Below are positions 45,656 to 53,584 of a stretch of 64,000 nt of DNA, in pieces. The stretch is from Nitrospirota bacterium. Lineage in GTDB: Bacteria; Nitrospirota; Leptospirillia; Leptospirillales; Leptospirillaceae. The stretch covers positions 273,894 to 337,893 of the forward strand of contig JAJYGC010000009.1 of NCBI GenBank assembly GCA_021785195.1, in the 5' to 3' direction. Position 1 is the first letter of the stretch. Every line of letters starts with the position of its first letter. A model generated the notes under the pieces. That model saw nothing but the letters and a program-made list of their open reading frames with translations, ran no database searches and was not told the DNA's origin. The translations under genes were made by a program, and so were the position numbers.

Positions 45656-45925
45656 ATGGGTTTGTCCAAGGAAAAAAAACAGTCAGTCATCAGTAATTTT
45701 CAGATCAACCCCAATGACACGGGATCCGCGGAAGTCCAGATCGCCATTCTGACGGAACGGATTAACCAGTTAGGAGAGCATTTTCGGAAGTTTCCGAAGG
45801 ACAAGCACTCCCGTCGTGGTCTCCTGCTGATGGTTAGCCGTCGGCGGCGTCACCTGAACTACCTTCAGAGAGTCAATCTGGCGAAGTATCAGGAAGTCAT
45901 TACCCGCTTGGGTCTGAGAAAGTAA
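45656..45925 (+). CDS. rpsO: Ribosomal protein S15
   Basis: A 30S primary-binding protein of 89 residues, the standard length when begun at ATG 45656 (MGLSKEKKQ). Motifs are [19 protein letters not shown] and [20 protein letters not shown] followed by HLNYL. The 10-residue extension to 45626 is not typical. It is followed by a large hairpin and pnp. Confidence 0.97.
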   Translation: MGLSKEKKQSVISNFQINPNDTGSAEVQIAILTERINQLGEHFRKFPKDKHSRRGLLLMVSRRRRHLNYLQRVNLAKYQEVITRLGLRK

Positions 45926-45936
45926 GCGGTTGTCGG

Positions 45937-46004
45937 GGCGGTTTCAGACGGGCATGGAAGAGTTTTTAAATGAAGGACTCTTGTATGGCCATCTGAAAAC
46001 CGCC
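45937..46004 (+). terminator. Long rpsO-pnp intercistronic hairpin
   Basis: The outer stem pairs GGCGGTTTCAGA (45937-45948) with TCTGAAAACCGCC (45992-46004) with a single bulged A. The stem continues inward through GGC/GCC and CAT/ATG-type pairs to AAGAGT/ACTCTT and an apical loop. TTATTTGATTTT follows. It may act as a terminator for rpsO, as an RNase III processing site controlling pnp as in E. coli, or as both. Confidence 0.75.
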
Positions 46005-46050
46005 TTATTTGATTTTAGTAGGTCCAGATGATTGAAAGGATGTTTTTTCC

Positions 46051-48180
46051 ATGAAACCCATTACAGTAGAAGCAACGGTTGGAGACAAGCTTGTCCGTCT
46101 TGAAACCGGAAGAATGGCAAAGCAGGCGGATGGGTCTGCCGTAATCTGGGCAGACGGAACCGTGGTGCTGGCAACTGCCGTTGCATCAAAGACGATGAAG
46201 CCAGGAACGGATTTCCTTCCGTTGACAGTAGATTATCAGGAAAGAGCCTATGCAGCAGGAAAAATTCCGGGAGGTTTCTTTAAACGGGAAGGGAAACCAT
46301 CAGAGCGGGAGGTTTTGAACAGCCGACTCATTGATCGTCCCCTTCGGCCCCTTTTTCCCGAAGGATTTTACTTTGATACCCAGCTGATTGCCAGTGTTGT
46401 ATCGATTGATCGTGGTGGAATTTCGGATGTGATGGCTGTTGTTGCGGCATCGACGGCATTGTATATTTCCGATATCCCATTTTCGACCCCAGTTGGTGCA
46501 GTCAAGATAGGGCTTTGTGATGGCCGTTTTATTGTCAATCCGACTCTGGATGAGCAGGAAAACTCCACGCTCGACCTTGTTGTGGCTGGAACTCGGGATG
46601 CCATCATGATGGTGGAAGGTCAGGGAAGCGAAATTGCTGAGGATGTTTTTCTGGAAGCCATTGACCTTGCCCACAAGTCCATCATTCCTTTGATTGTGGC
46701 GCAAGAGAAACTGCGGGATCTTGTCGGAAAAGAGAAACGCCCCCTCCCCGCAGTGCCGATTTCTCCTGAATTGCTTGATAAGGTTCACTCTAGGGTCCAC
46801 CCTGCTTTGCAAAATGCACTTATGATCCCGATCAAGCAGGAACGCCAGGAAAAAATTGATTCTCTTTTTGCAGATATCAAGGCATATTTTGCAGAAGAGA
46901 ATGGAACACCTGCTCCCTCAGATCGGGAAATCTATAATGCATTCCATGAGCTTGAACGTCGTTTTATGCGTGAGATGATTCTTGAACGCAAGGTGCGGGC
47001 AGACGGTCGTGGACTTGCGGATATTCGACCGATTTTCATTGAGGTCGGGATTTTGCCGAGAACCCATGGATCGGCTCTTTTTACCAGAGGGGAAACCCAA
47101 AGCCTTTCCGTTGCAACGTTGGGAACATCGGATGATGAGCAACGGATTGACTCGCTTGAAGGTGAGTCAACCAAGCGCTTTATGCTCCACTACAATTTCC
47201 CCCCATTTTCTGTGGGCGAGACCAAACCGATGAGAGGCCCTGGGCGCCGTGAAATAGGTCACGGAAACCTAGCGGAACGCGCTCTCAAACCAGTATTGCC
47301 ACCACGGGAATCATTCCCCTATGCGATCAGGCTTGTTTCCGATATTCTGGAATCCAATGGTTCTTCCTCCATGGCTACAGTGTGTGGAGGATCCCTTGCG
47401 ATGATGGATGCCGGTATCCCAATCAAGGCACCTGTTGCAGGAATTGCTATGGGACTGATCAAGGAAGGGGATCGAGTTGCCATTCTCGCGGATATCCTGG
47501 GATTGGAAGATCACCTTGGTGACATGGACTTCAAGGTGACCGGAACAGAAAATGGCATTACTGCAGTCCAGATGGATATCAAGATCACCGGGATTACGAC
47601 GCACCTGATGCGTGAAGCCTTGGAACAGGCAAGGCTCGGTCGGCTTTATATTATGGAAAAAATGAAGCTTGCCCTTCCCTCCGTTCGTCATAACATGTCC
47701 CCGTATGCACCGAGAATCTTGACGCTTAAGATAAAACAGGACAAGATTAGGGAAGTTATCGGGCCGGGTGGAAAAGTGATTCGTGGTATTACGGAAAAAA
47801 CCGGTGTCAAGATTGAAATCGATGATTCAGGGTTAATCCAGATTGCTTCGACGGATGAAGTGGCTGCCCAAAAGGCCGTCGAAATGATTAATCAGATTGT
47901 CGAGGAGGTCCAGGTTGGAAAGATCTACCTTGGTCGGGTAAAGACTGTAGCCGACTACGGCGCATTTGTGGAGCTTTTTCCAGGAACCACAGGATTGTGC
48001 CATATCTCTCAACTGGAAGATCGTCGTGTTGAGAAGGTGTCGGATGTCGTCTCCGAAGGTGATCTTATTCTGGTCAAGGCATTGGAAGTGGATCGTCAAG
48101 GGAAAATCCGGCTGTCCCGCAAAGAAGCGATTGCCGAAGCAGGCGCTGAGCGGGAAGTCCGGGTCGGGAGCGGACGTTAG
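46051..48180 (+). CDS. pnp: Polyribonucleotide nucleotidyltransferase (PNPase)
   Basis: 3'-5' phosphorolytic exoribonuclease of 709 residues. It has two RNase-PH cores (the first near AGKIPGGFFKREGKPSE, the second with RTHGSALFTRGETQ and the GRREIGHGNLAERAL active-site block), an all-alpha linker, a KH domain (VIGPGGKVIRGITEKTG) and an S1 domain (GRVKTVADYGAFVEL). The KH and S1 domains are intact. The gene follows the structured rpsO-pnp spacer, consistent with autoregulation. Confidence 0.97.
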   Translation: MKPITVEATVGDKLVRLETGRMAKQADGSAVIWADGTVVLATAVASKTMKPGTDFLPLTVDYQERAYAAGKIPGGFFKREGKPSEREVLNSRLIDRPLRPLFPEGFYFDTQLIASVVSIDRGGISDVMAVVAASTALYISDIPFSTPVGAVKIGLCDGRFIVNPTLDEQENSTLDLVVAGTRDAIMMVEGQGSEIAEDVFLEAIDLAHKSIIPLIVAQEKLRDLVGKEKRPLPAVPISPELLDKVHSRVHPALQNALMIPIKQERQEKIDSLFADIKAYFAEENGTPAPSDREIYNAFHELERRFMREMILERKVRADGRGLADIRPIFIEVGILPRTHGSALFTRGETQSLSVATLGTSDDEQRIDSLEGESTKRFMLHYNFPPFSVGETKPMRGPGRREIGHGNLAERALKPVLPPRESFPYAIRLVSDILESNGSSSMATVCGGSLAMMDAGIPIKAPVAGIAMGLIKEGDRVAILADILGLEDHLGDMDFKVTGTENGITAVQMDIKITGITTHLMREALEQARLGRLYIMEKMKLALPSVRHNMSPYAPRILTLKIKQDKIREVIGPGGKVIRGITEKTGVKIEIDDSGLIQIASTDEVAAQKAVEMINQIVEEVQVGKIYLGRVKTVADYGAFVELFPGTTGLCHISQLEDRRVEKVSDVVSEGDLILVKALEVDRQGKIRLSRKEAIAEAGAEREVRVGSGR

Positions 48181-48214
48181 GTCCGCTGACAATCAACGGA
48201 AAGGGGGATTCTCC

Positions 48215-48337
48215 ATGGATGTGAACAAGGGAGCAAACGGCCTGATCGTTGTTGCAATCGTCCTTGGTCTCTTTTGGACTTGGATGGTGACCTACGTGGG
48301 CGTAGATCCTTTCTATCTTCCCAAGGGTGGGGGATAA
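48215..48337 (+). CDS. 40-residue single-TM membrane protein
   Basis: Reads MDVNKGANGLIVVAIVLGLF then WTWMVTYVGVDPFYLPKGGG. It is one helix with a short Tyr/Pro/Gly-rich tail. GGAAAGGGGG lies seven bases before the ATG. It is the last gene before a strong terminator and is co-directional with pnp 35 bp upstream. I do not recognise the family. The clean ribosome site, intact frame and position before the terminator support a real gene. Confidence 0.65.
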   Translation: MDVNKGANGLIVVAIVLGLFWTWMVTYVGVDPFYLPKGGG

Positions 48338-48382
48338 CACTCCTTCCTTATTTTTCATGGTCTTATTTTTCTATCTCTTCCG

Positions 48383-48412
48383 AAAGGCCCGGGTTGCTCC
48401 GGGCCTTTTCAT
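48383..48412 (+). terminator. Intrinsic terminator of the rimP-pnp operon
   Basis: Perfect 10-bp stem, AAAGGCCCGG with CCGGGCCTTT, a 6-nt loop, then TTTTCATTTTC. Confidence 0.92.
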
Positions 48413-48568
48413 TTTCTTCCTTATTCAATAGAGAATCTCCTATCTGAGAAAAAGCGATTTTCCCTCCTACCTCTTCATGATATATTGCAACCTGTCAAAT
48501 TTGTGGTGTCTTGCAATGCGGTTCCTTAGACTTCTTCGATGTTTCAGATTAAAGATTGAGAGTGTGTG

Positions 48569-49819
48569 ATGCCATATCATGAACAAAAATTGTCCAATGG
48601 AATTATGGTTTATTGGGACCCGATGAAAGAGAGCCGTGCTGCCTCGATCGGAGTTTGGGTAAAAGCCGGGAGTCGATTTGAGACACAGGAGGAAGGTGGC
48701 GTAACCCATTTTCTGGAACATATGTGTTTTAAAGGGACCAACACGCGGTCCGCCCAGGAAATAGCCAACGAAATGGACTATCTGGGTGGTGAGATGAATG
48801 CGTTTACCAGCCAGGAGGTCACTTCGTTTTATGCGACGGTATTAAGCGAAAATGTTGACAGGGCGGGGGATCTTCTTGGAGATCTTCTTTCGAATTCTGT
48901 TTTTGATCCGGAAGAGATCGAACGGGAAAGGGGGGTTGTTTTAGAGGAGTTGGCTGAATCGATGGATGACCCCGAAGACCGCGCGATGGAATCTTTGTTT
49001 CGCATTTATTTCAAAGGGCATTCATTTGGCTCTCCAATCCTCGGAACAAAGGAAACAATTGGCCGTTTTTCAGAAGACTCTGTCCGTCGCTATTTTGTTG
49101 AACACTACCATCCAGGGAATCTATTCATCACGATAGCGGGCAATCTTGATTTTCCGAGAATGCTTGAAACTCTCGAAAAATCCTTCCGGAATGTTTCTCA
49201 ACATGACGGGATTCCTATGTCTCAGGTGACGCCAACCCCTTTTTTCGAAAAAACATACGAAGAAGAGGAGTTTGAACAGGTCCATTTATGTATGGGTGTC
49301 AGGGGGGTTCCCCAGACACATCTCAGCCAAGCGGCGTTGAGAATCCTGACAACCCATCTTGGGGGGGGAATGAGTTCCAGACTATTTCAGGAGGTTCGTG
49401 AGAAAAGGGGGCTTGCATACTCAGTATATTCCAGCCCGCTTTCATTTTCTGATGGGGGAATCGTCCGCATTGCTGCTTCGACAAGACCCTCCCGAAGGGA
49501 AGAACTGCAGGAGGTTTTGATTGATGAGCTGCAGAGGATGGAGTCCGTTCCCCTTTCAGTTCCTGAATTGACGAGAGCACGGAATCAGCTCAAGTCTTCC
49601 CTTTTGTTGGGTCTTGAATCGACAGGAGGGAGGATGAGCAAGATGGGTCGGGACATCCTGAATTGGGGCAAGGAGATTCCAATTTCAGAAATTGAGGAAA
49701 GGATCGATTCCGTGACTCCGGATGACATCCTATCTTTGGTGCGAGAGCTGAAATGGGGAAATGATTATGCCCTCTCTGTTTTAGGTCCCTTGAGTGGAAA
49801 GTCAACAGGGAACGCATGA
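48569..49819 (+). CDS. M16-family zinc peptidase
   Basis: Processing-peptidase-like zinc protease of 416 residues. It has the inverted zinc motif HFLEH with the downstream Glu ligand (ERGVVLEELAE), then the C-terminal half with GGGMSSRLFQEVREKRGLAYSVYS. This is the single-chain form near pnp known from many bacteria (YmxG type). GTG 48566 directly precedes the chosen ATG; no strong Shine-Dalgarno is present. Its stop overlaps the pdxJ ATG (ATGA). Confidence 0.93.
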   Translation: MPYHEQKLSNGIMVYWDPMKESRAASIGVWVKAGSRFETQEEGGVTHFLEHMCFKGTNTRSAQEIANEMDYLGGEMNAFTSQEVTSFYATVLSENVDRAGDLLGDLLSNSVFDPEEIERERGVVLEELAESMDDPEDRAMESLFRIYFKGHSFGSPILGTKETIGRFSEDSVRRYFVEHYHPGNLFITIAGNLDFPRMLETLEKSFRNVSQHDGIPMSQVTPTPFFEKTYEEEEFEQVHLCMGVRGVPQTHLSQAALRILTTHLGGGMSSRLFQEVREKRGLAYSVYSSPLSFSDGGIVRIAASTRPSRREELQEVLIDELQRMESVPLSVPELTRARNQLKSSLLLGLESTGGRMSKMGRDILNWGKEIPISEIEERIDSVTPDDILSLVRELKWGNDYALSVLGPLSGKSTGNA

Positions 49820-50571
49820 TTCTTGGTGTCAACATTGATCATGTCGCGACGCTCAGAAATGTAAGGGGAGGATTCGAGCCTGACCCCCTTTCGGCTGCCA
49901 TGATAGTGTGGAAGGGCGGGGCAGAACAGTTGGTGTGCCATCTTCGAGAGGACCGGAGACATATTCGGGACAAGGATCTCAGACTTCTCCGGGAATGGGG
50001 GAAGCTTCCGCTGAATATGGAAATGGCCATGACCGATGAGATGTCGCGCATTGCGCTCGATGTTTGTCCTGATCTCGTGACACTGGTTCCGGAAAGAAGG
50101 GAAGAGCGGACGACTGAGGGAGGCCTTCTTCTGGAGTCTCAAACCTTGGGACGGATTTCCATATTTCTGGAAAAATGTCGTGAAAAAAACATAAAGGTTT
50201 CCCTTTTTTTGGCTCCTGAACCCTCAGATATTGATAAAGCAGTGTCCTTGGGGGTCGATCAGGTAGAACTTCATACGGGAGAATATTCCAACGCTCCTTC
50301 CGATCAACTGGCACAAGAAGAGCTTGGCCGACTGATGATCGCTGCCGATCGTTTGAAAAATACTGGAATCCGCCTGGCCGCGGGGCATGGGCTGACCGTG
50401 AGAAATCTACCCTCCGTTTTGGGGCTGCCTGGATTGTTAGAGGTGAATATCGGGCACAGTATTATTGCCCGTAGCATTTTTGTGGGTCTGGGACAGGCCA
50501 TTCAGGAGATCCGGAGTGTTTTGGATGAAAACGGATCCTACAGAATGGTTCGGGGAGAATTCCAAGAGTGA
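49816..50571 (+). CDS. pdxJ: Pyridoxine 5'-phosphate synthase
   Basis: Last step of the DXP-dependent vitamin B6 pathway, joining 1-deoxyxylulose-5-P with aminoacetone phosphate. TIM-barrel motifs GVNIDHVATLRNVRG, GGAEQLVCHLREDRRHI and ELHTGEY, and the C-terminal GHGLTVRN and VNIGHSIIARSIFVGL, are all present. At 251 residues it is slightly long. It overlaps its neighbours at both ends (ATGA and GTGA), so the M16 peptidase, pdxJ and acpS are co-translated. Confidence 0.96.
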   Translation: MILGVNIDHVATLRNVRGGFEPDPLSAAMIVWKGGAEQLVCHLREDRRHIRDKDLRLLREWGKLPLNMEMAMTDEMSRIALDVCPDLVTLVPERREERTTEGGLLLESQTLGRISIFLEKCREKNIKVSLFLAPEPSDIDKAVSLGVDQVELHTGEYSNAPSDQLAQEELGRLMIAADRLKNTGIRLAAGHGLTVRNLPSVLGLPGLLEVNIGHSIIARSIFVGLGQAIQEIRSVLDENGSYRMVRGEFQE

Positions 50572-50966
50572 TCAATCGTTCCCATCGAGATGACCGAATA
50601 CTCGGAGTCGGAATTGATCTTGTCTCGATAGACCGTATCAAAAAGCTTTGTGTTCGCTATCCTGAACGCTTTCTCCATAGGGTTTTCTCACCGGGGGAGA
50701 TCAATGAATCCCGAGGGAAGTATGCCTATCTAGCGGGGAGGTTTGCGGTCAAGGAGTCTGTTTTGAAAGCGATGGGAACTGGCCTTTCAAATGGAATGCG
50801 CTGGACAGAGATTGAAACAATCACTTTACCCAATGGCCTTCCGGAGACCAGATGTACCGGGCAGACAGCGAACCATATGGAATTCCGAGGGGTTGGTGAG
50901 ATCTGGGTTTCGATATCCCACGACATGGGCTCAGCGACGGCTTTTGTCGTGCTGACGGGAGGATAG
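50568..50966 (+). CDS. acpS: Holo-[acyl-carrier-protein] synthase
   Basis: Transfers 4'-phosphopantetheine from CoA to acyl carrier protein. The Mg-binding GVGIDLVSIDRI, the FAVKESVLKAMGTGL catalytic block and the C-terminal VSISHDMGSATAFVV are visible. At 132 residues it is a standard AcpS. The GTG start overlaps the pdxJ stop. Confidence 0.95.
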   Translation: MINRSHRDDRILGVGIDLVSIDRIKKLCVRYPERFLHRVFSPGEINESRGKYAYLAGRFAVKESVLKAMGTGLSNGMRWTEIETITLPNGLPETRCTGQTANHMEFRGVGEIWVSISHDMGSATAFVVLTGG

Positions 50967-50970
50967 CACC

Positions 50971-52530
50971 TTGAGAGTTCTGACTCCCGAAGAAATGGTG
51001 AGGTGGGAAAAACTGGCCATGACCAGTTTGTCCCTCTCTGACGAGTTATTGATGGAACGGGCTGGAATGGCCATTGCCCGAGGGGTGATGCGGATCGCGA
51101 GGTTCAGGTGCCGTGTCGTGGCATTGGCCGGAAAAGGAAATAATGGGGGTGATGCTCTGGTTGCCTTGAGAGAGCTTCACGCCTTGGGGGTTCCGGTTTC
51201 TGCTGTTTTGGTCAACCCTGAAGACGAGTGCGGTCTTTCAGTCCAAAGGGAATGCAGTCGCCTGCGGTCCTTGGGGATTGAACGGGACTCAATCTTATCC
51301 AGCCGTGGGTGGCATCGAATCAATCATGCCGATGTTCTCATTGATGGAATATTGGGAACAGGTTTCCGTGGCACGCTCTCCCCAGACCTCCAGGATATTA
51401 TTGGCCGAGTCAATCAGACAGGAAAGAAAGTGGTTGCGGTCGATATCCCATCGGGGGTTGATGGATCCACTGCGGAAGTCGGATCAGTGGCGATCAAGGC
51501 AGCCCTGACTGTGACCTTTGGTCTCCCTAAATGGGGGCTCCTGACCGATCCCGGCCATCGCTTTGCGGGGATGATTGTGGTTTCGGAGATTGGGATTCCA
51601 TCGACATTCCTTCAACAGTCTGAACCGGCCTTGGTTTTGAGCAAAGAAGACGCTTTCAAATGGCTTCCTGAGAGAGGTCCCTTCATTCATAAGGGAAATG
51701 CGGGGCATGTCGTTGTATTGGGCGGGAGCCCCGGAAAGCGAGGAGCGCCGGAACTGTCGGCTCTAGGAGCCCTTCGTTCCGGAGCAGGACTTGCTACTAT
51801 CATCTTTGATGAAAGGGATAAGGAGATTGCTCCCAAAAACCCTGAAGTCATGGTTGAGATGGATGACTTTCCCTTTAACGGACTTCTTGATCGAGCCGAT
51901 GTATTGGCCGTTGGGCCCGGACTGAATCCAAACAGCATGAAAACCTCTTCATTCAATCAGCTTCTGGAGCGTTTTTCCGGACCAGTTGTCGGAGATGCAG
52001 GGGTATTCGATCTTTTCAAAGGGAATCCAAAAGGGATGGTTCGGGAAAATGGAAAACCTCTTGTCTTGACCCCTCATCCAGGAGAGTTTTCCAGACTGTT
52101 GGGCAAACCGGTTCAGGAGATTTTGTCTGATTCCAGGAAAATTGTATCCGAGACTGCCCGGCAGTTAAATGCAGTTGTTCTCCTGAAAGGCTGGAGAACG
52201 ATTATTGCCGCTCCGGATGGTGAAGTTGCCGTCAACCTTACAGGGGCCCCAAATATGGCAACAGCAGGGATGGGAGATTTGCTGACCGGAATTATCGCCA
52301 GTTTCATGGCTCAGGGATTATCGGCGTTTCGTGCGGCAGTACTTGGCGCCCATGTTCATGGTCTGGCTGGAGAGTTGGCTTGGAGAAATGGAAAAACCTG
52401 TGGGCTTTTGGCACATGAACTGGCAGAAAATCTCCCGCTTGTCCTGACTCATCTCAAAGCGTTTGAATGGGGAGAAATGGCTCAGGATACTGTTTTATAT
52501 GAGCCTTTGGGCTCTCAATCGGAACAATAA
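50971..52530 (+). CDS. nnr: Bifunctional NAD(P)H-hydrate epimerase / ADP-dependent dehydratase
   Basis: Repairs hydrated NAD(P)H. The N-terminal epimerase (1 to about 215) has KGNNGGDALVAL and DGILGTGFRGTL. The C-terminal ribokinase-like dehydratase has GGSPGKRGAPELSALGALRSGAG, TPHPGEFSRLLG and the nucleotide loop ATAGMGDLLTG (GMGD where GTGD is usual). The start is a TTG 5 bp after acpS. Confidence 0.94.
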   Translation: MRVLTPEEMVRWEKLAMTSLSLSDELLMERAGMAIARGVMRIARFRCRVVALAGKGNNGGDALVALRELHALGVPVSAVLVNPEDECGLSVQRECSRLRSLGIERDSILSSRGWHRINHADVLIDGILGTGFRGTLSPDLQDIIGRVNQTGKKVVAVDIPSGVDGSTAEVGSVAIKAALTVTFGLPKWGLLTDPGHRFAGMIVVSEIGIPSTFLQQSEPALVLSKEDAFKWLPERGPFIHKGNAGHVVVLGGSPGKRGAPELSALGALRSGAGLATIIFDERDKEIAPKNPEVMVEMDDFPFNGLLDRADVLAVGPGLNPNSMKTSSFNQLLERFSGPVVGDAGVFDLFKGNPKGMVRENGKPLVLTPHPGEFSRLLGKPVQEILSDSRKIVSETARQLNAVVLLKGWRTIIAAPDGEVAVNLTGAPNMATAGMGDLLTGIIASFMAQGLSAFRAAVLGAHVHGLAGELAWRNGKTCGLLAHELAENLPLVLTHLKAFEWGEMAQDTVLYEPLGSQSEQ

Positions 52531-52555
52531 GATTTCCGGAATGGGAGGATGATGG

Positions 52556-53308
52556 ATGGACCGTTCGTCCGAAGAGGATATTGAAGTGTATCTCCGGTAT
52601 CTGGAGAAAAATATCCCGAATCTGGCATTCCTCTCCAGCGGGAAAGCCCTTCCCAAAGGGAGCCTGAAGATCAATCTCTCCGGAAATCAGAATAAAATAA
52701 CTCCTGAACCAACCCGATCAGTTTCGCTCAAGGAAAATGCCATGGTGTTAGAGGATGTCAGGTCAATGGCTCTTTCCTGCCAGCAATGTCCATTGGCGAA
52801 GACTCGGCAAAATGTTGTCTTTGGGGAAGGATCAGGTCGTTCAGGTCTCATGTTTGTAGGGGAGGGTCCTGGTGCGGATGAAGACCGGACGGGTCGCCCA
52901 TTTGTAGGACGGGCCGGAGACCTTTTGACGAAAATGATTCTGGCAATGGGTCTTAAACGGGAGGACGTCTATATTGCCAATACGGTAAAATGCCGGCCTC
53001 CGGGAAACAGGGTCCCCTCCCCGGAAGAACGGGAGGCATGTTCCCCTTTCCTTCTGGACCAGATCCGGATTTTAAATCCCAAGTATATGGTACTTTTGGG
53101 ACAGACCGCCATGCAGGCACTTTTATCGCGCACGGAAGGCATCTCCCGTTTGAGAGGACAGGAATGCCGCTTGCCGGATTTCCCCGGGGTCAGGGTTCTT
53201 CCGACTTACCATCCCGCCTATCTGCTCCGAAATCCTTATGCCAAGAAGGATGTCTGGTCGGATCTCAAGACTGTCATGAACTGGATGGGATTGCCCCTTC
53301 CTGAATGA
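52556..53308 (+). CDS. Family-4 uracil-DNA glycosylase (Fe-S type)
   Basis: Removes uracil from DNA. It has a variable N-terminus of about 75 residues, then a UDG family-4 core. Visible are cluster cysteines in CQQCPLAKTR, KCRPPGN and EREACSPFL, the catalytic block GEGPGADEDRTGRPFVG, and the His motif LPTYHPAYLLR. At 250 residues the length is typical. GGGAGG lies seven bases before the ATG. The mutS neighbour suggests a DNA-repair grouping. Confidence 0.92.
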   Translation: MDRSSEEDIEVYLRYLEKNIPNLAFLSSGKALPKGSLKINLSGNQNKITPEPTRSVSLKENAMVLEDVRSMALSCQQCPLAKTRQNVVFGEGSGRSGLMFVGEGPGADEDRTGRPFVGRAGDLLTKMILAMGLKREDVYIANTVKCRPPGNRVPSPEEREACSPFLLDQIRILNPKYMVLLGQTAMQALLSRTEGISRLRGQECRLPDFPGVRVLPTYHPAYLLRNPYAKKDVWSDLKTVMNWMGLPLPE

Positions 53309-53320
53309 TCGGGGATATAG

Positions 53321-53584
53321 ATGAGAGTTGCCCTATGGATCGTATTTCTTGCGGCAGGATTGTTATTTCTTCTCGAAAATGACCAACAGACCGTAATCCT
53401 GAAACTCCCTTTTTGGGGAAACACTTCCCCGCTACCAGTAGGTGCGGTTGTTTTTATGGGAGTGATCCTGGGTATTTTATTCTGCTTTATCACCGGGGTG
53501 TTCAAGAAAATACGGAGTCATCTCAGGAAAAGTCGGCATCCCTCTCCTCCCCATTCCCCGGAAGATATCCATTATCATGAATGA
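53321..53584 (+). CDS. lapA: LapA-domain (DUF1049) small membrane protein
   Basis: An 87-residue protein with two TM helices (VALWIVFLAAGLLFLLEN and VGAVVFMGVILGILFCFITG). The loop has NDQQTVILKLPFWG and the C-terminus is basic and cytoplasmic, matching the LapA/YciS pattern of envelope proteins that bind lipid-A regulators. No LapB partner is adjacent. The last eight bases overlap mutS. Confidence 0.8.
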   Translation: MRVALWIVFLAAGLLFLLENDQQTVILKLPFWGNTSPLPVGAVVFMGVILGILFCFITGVFKKIRSHLRKSRHPSPPHSPEDIHYHE

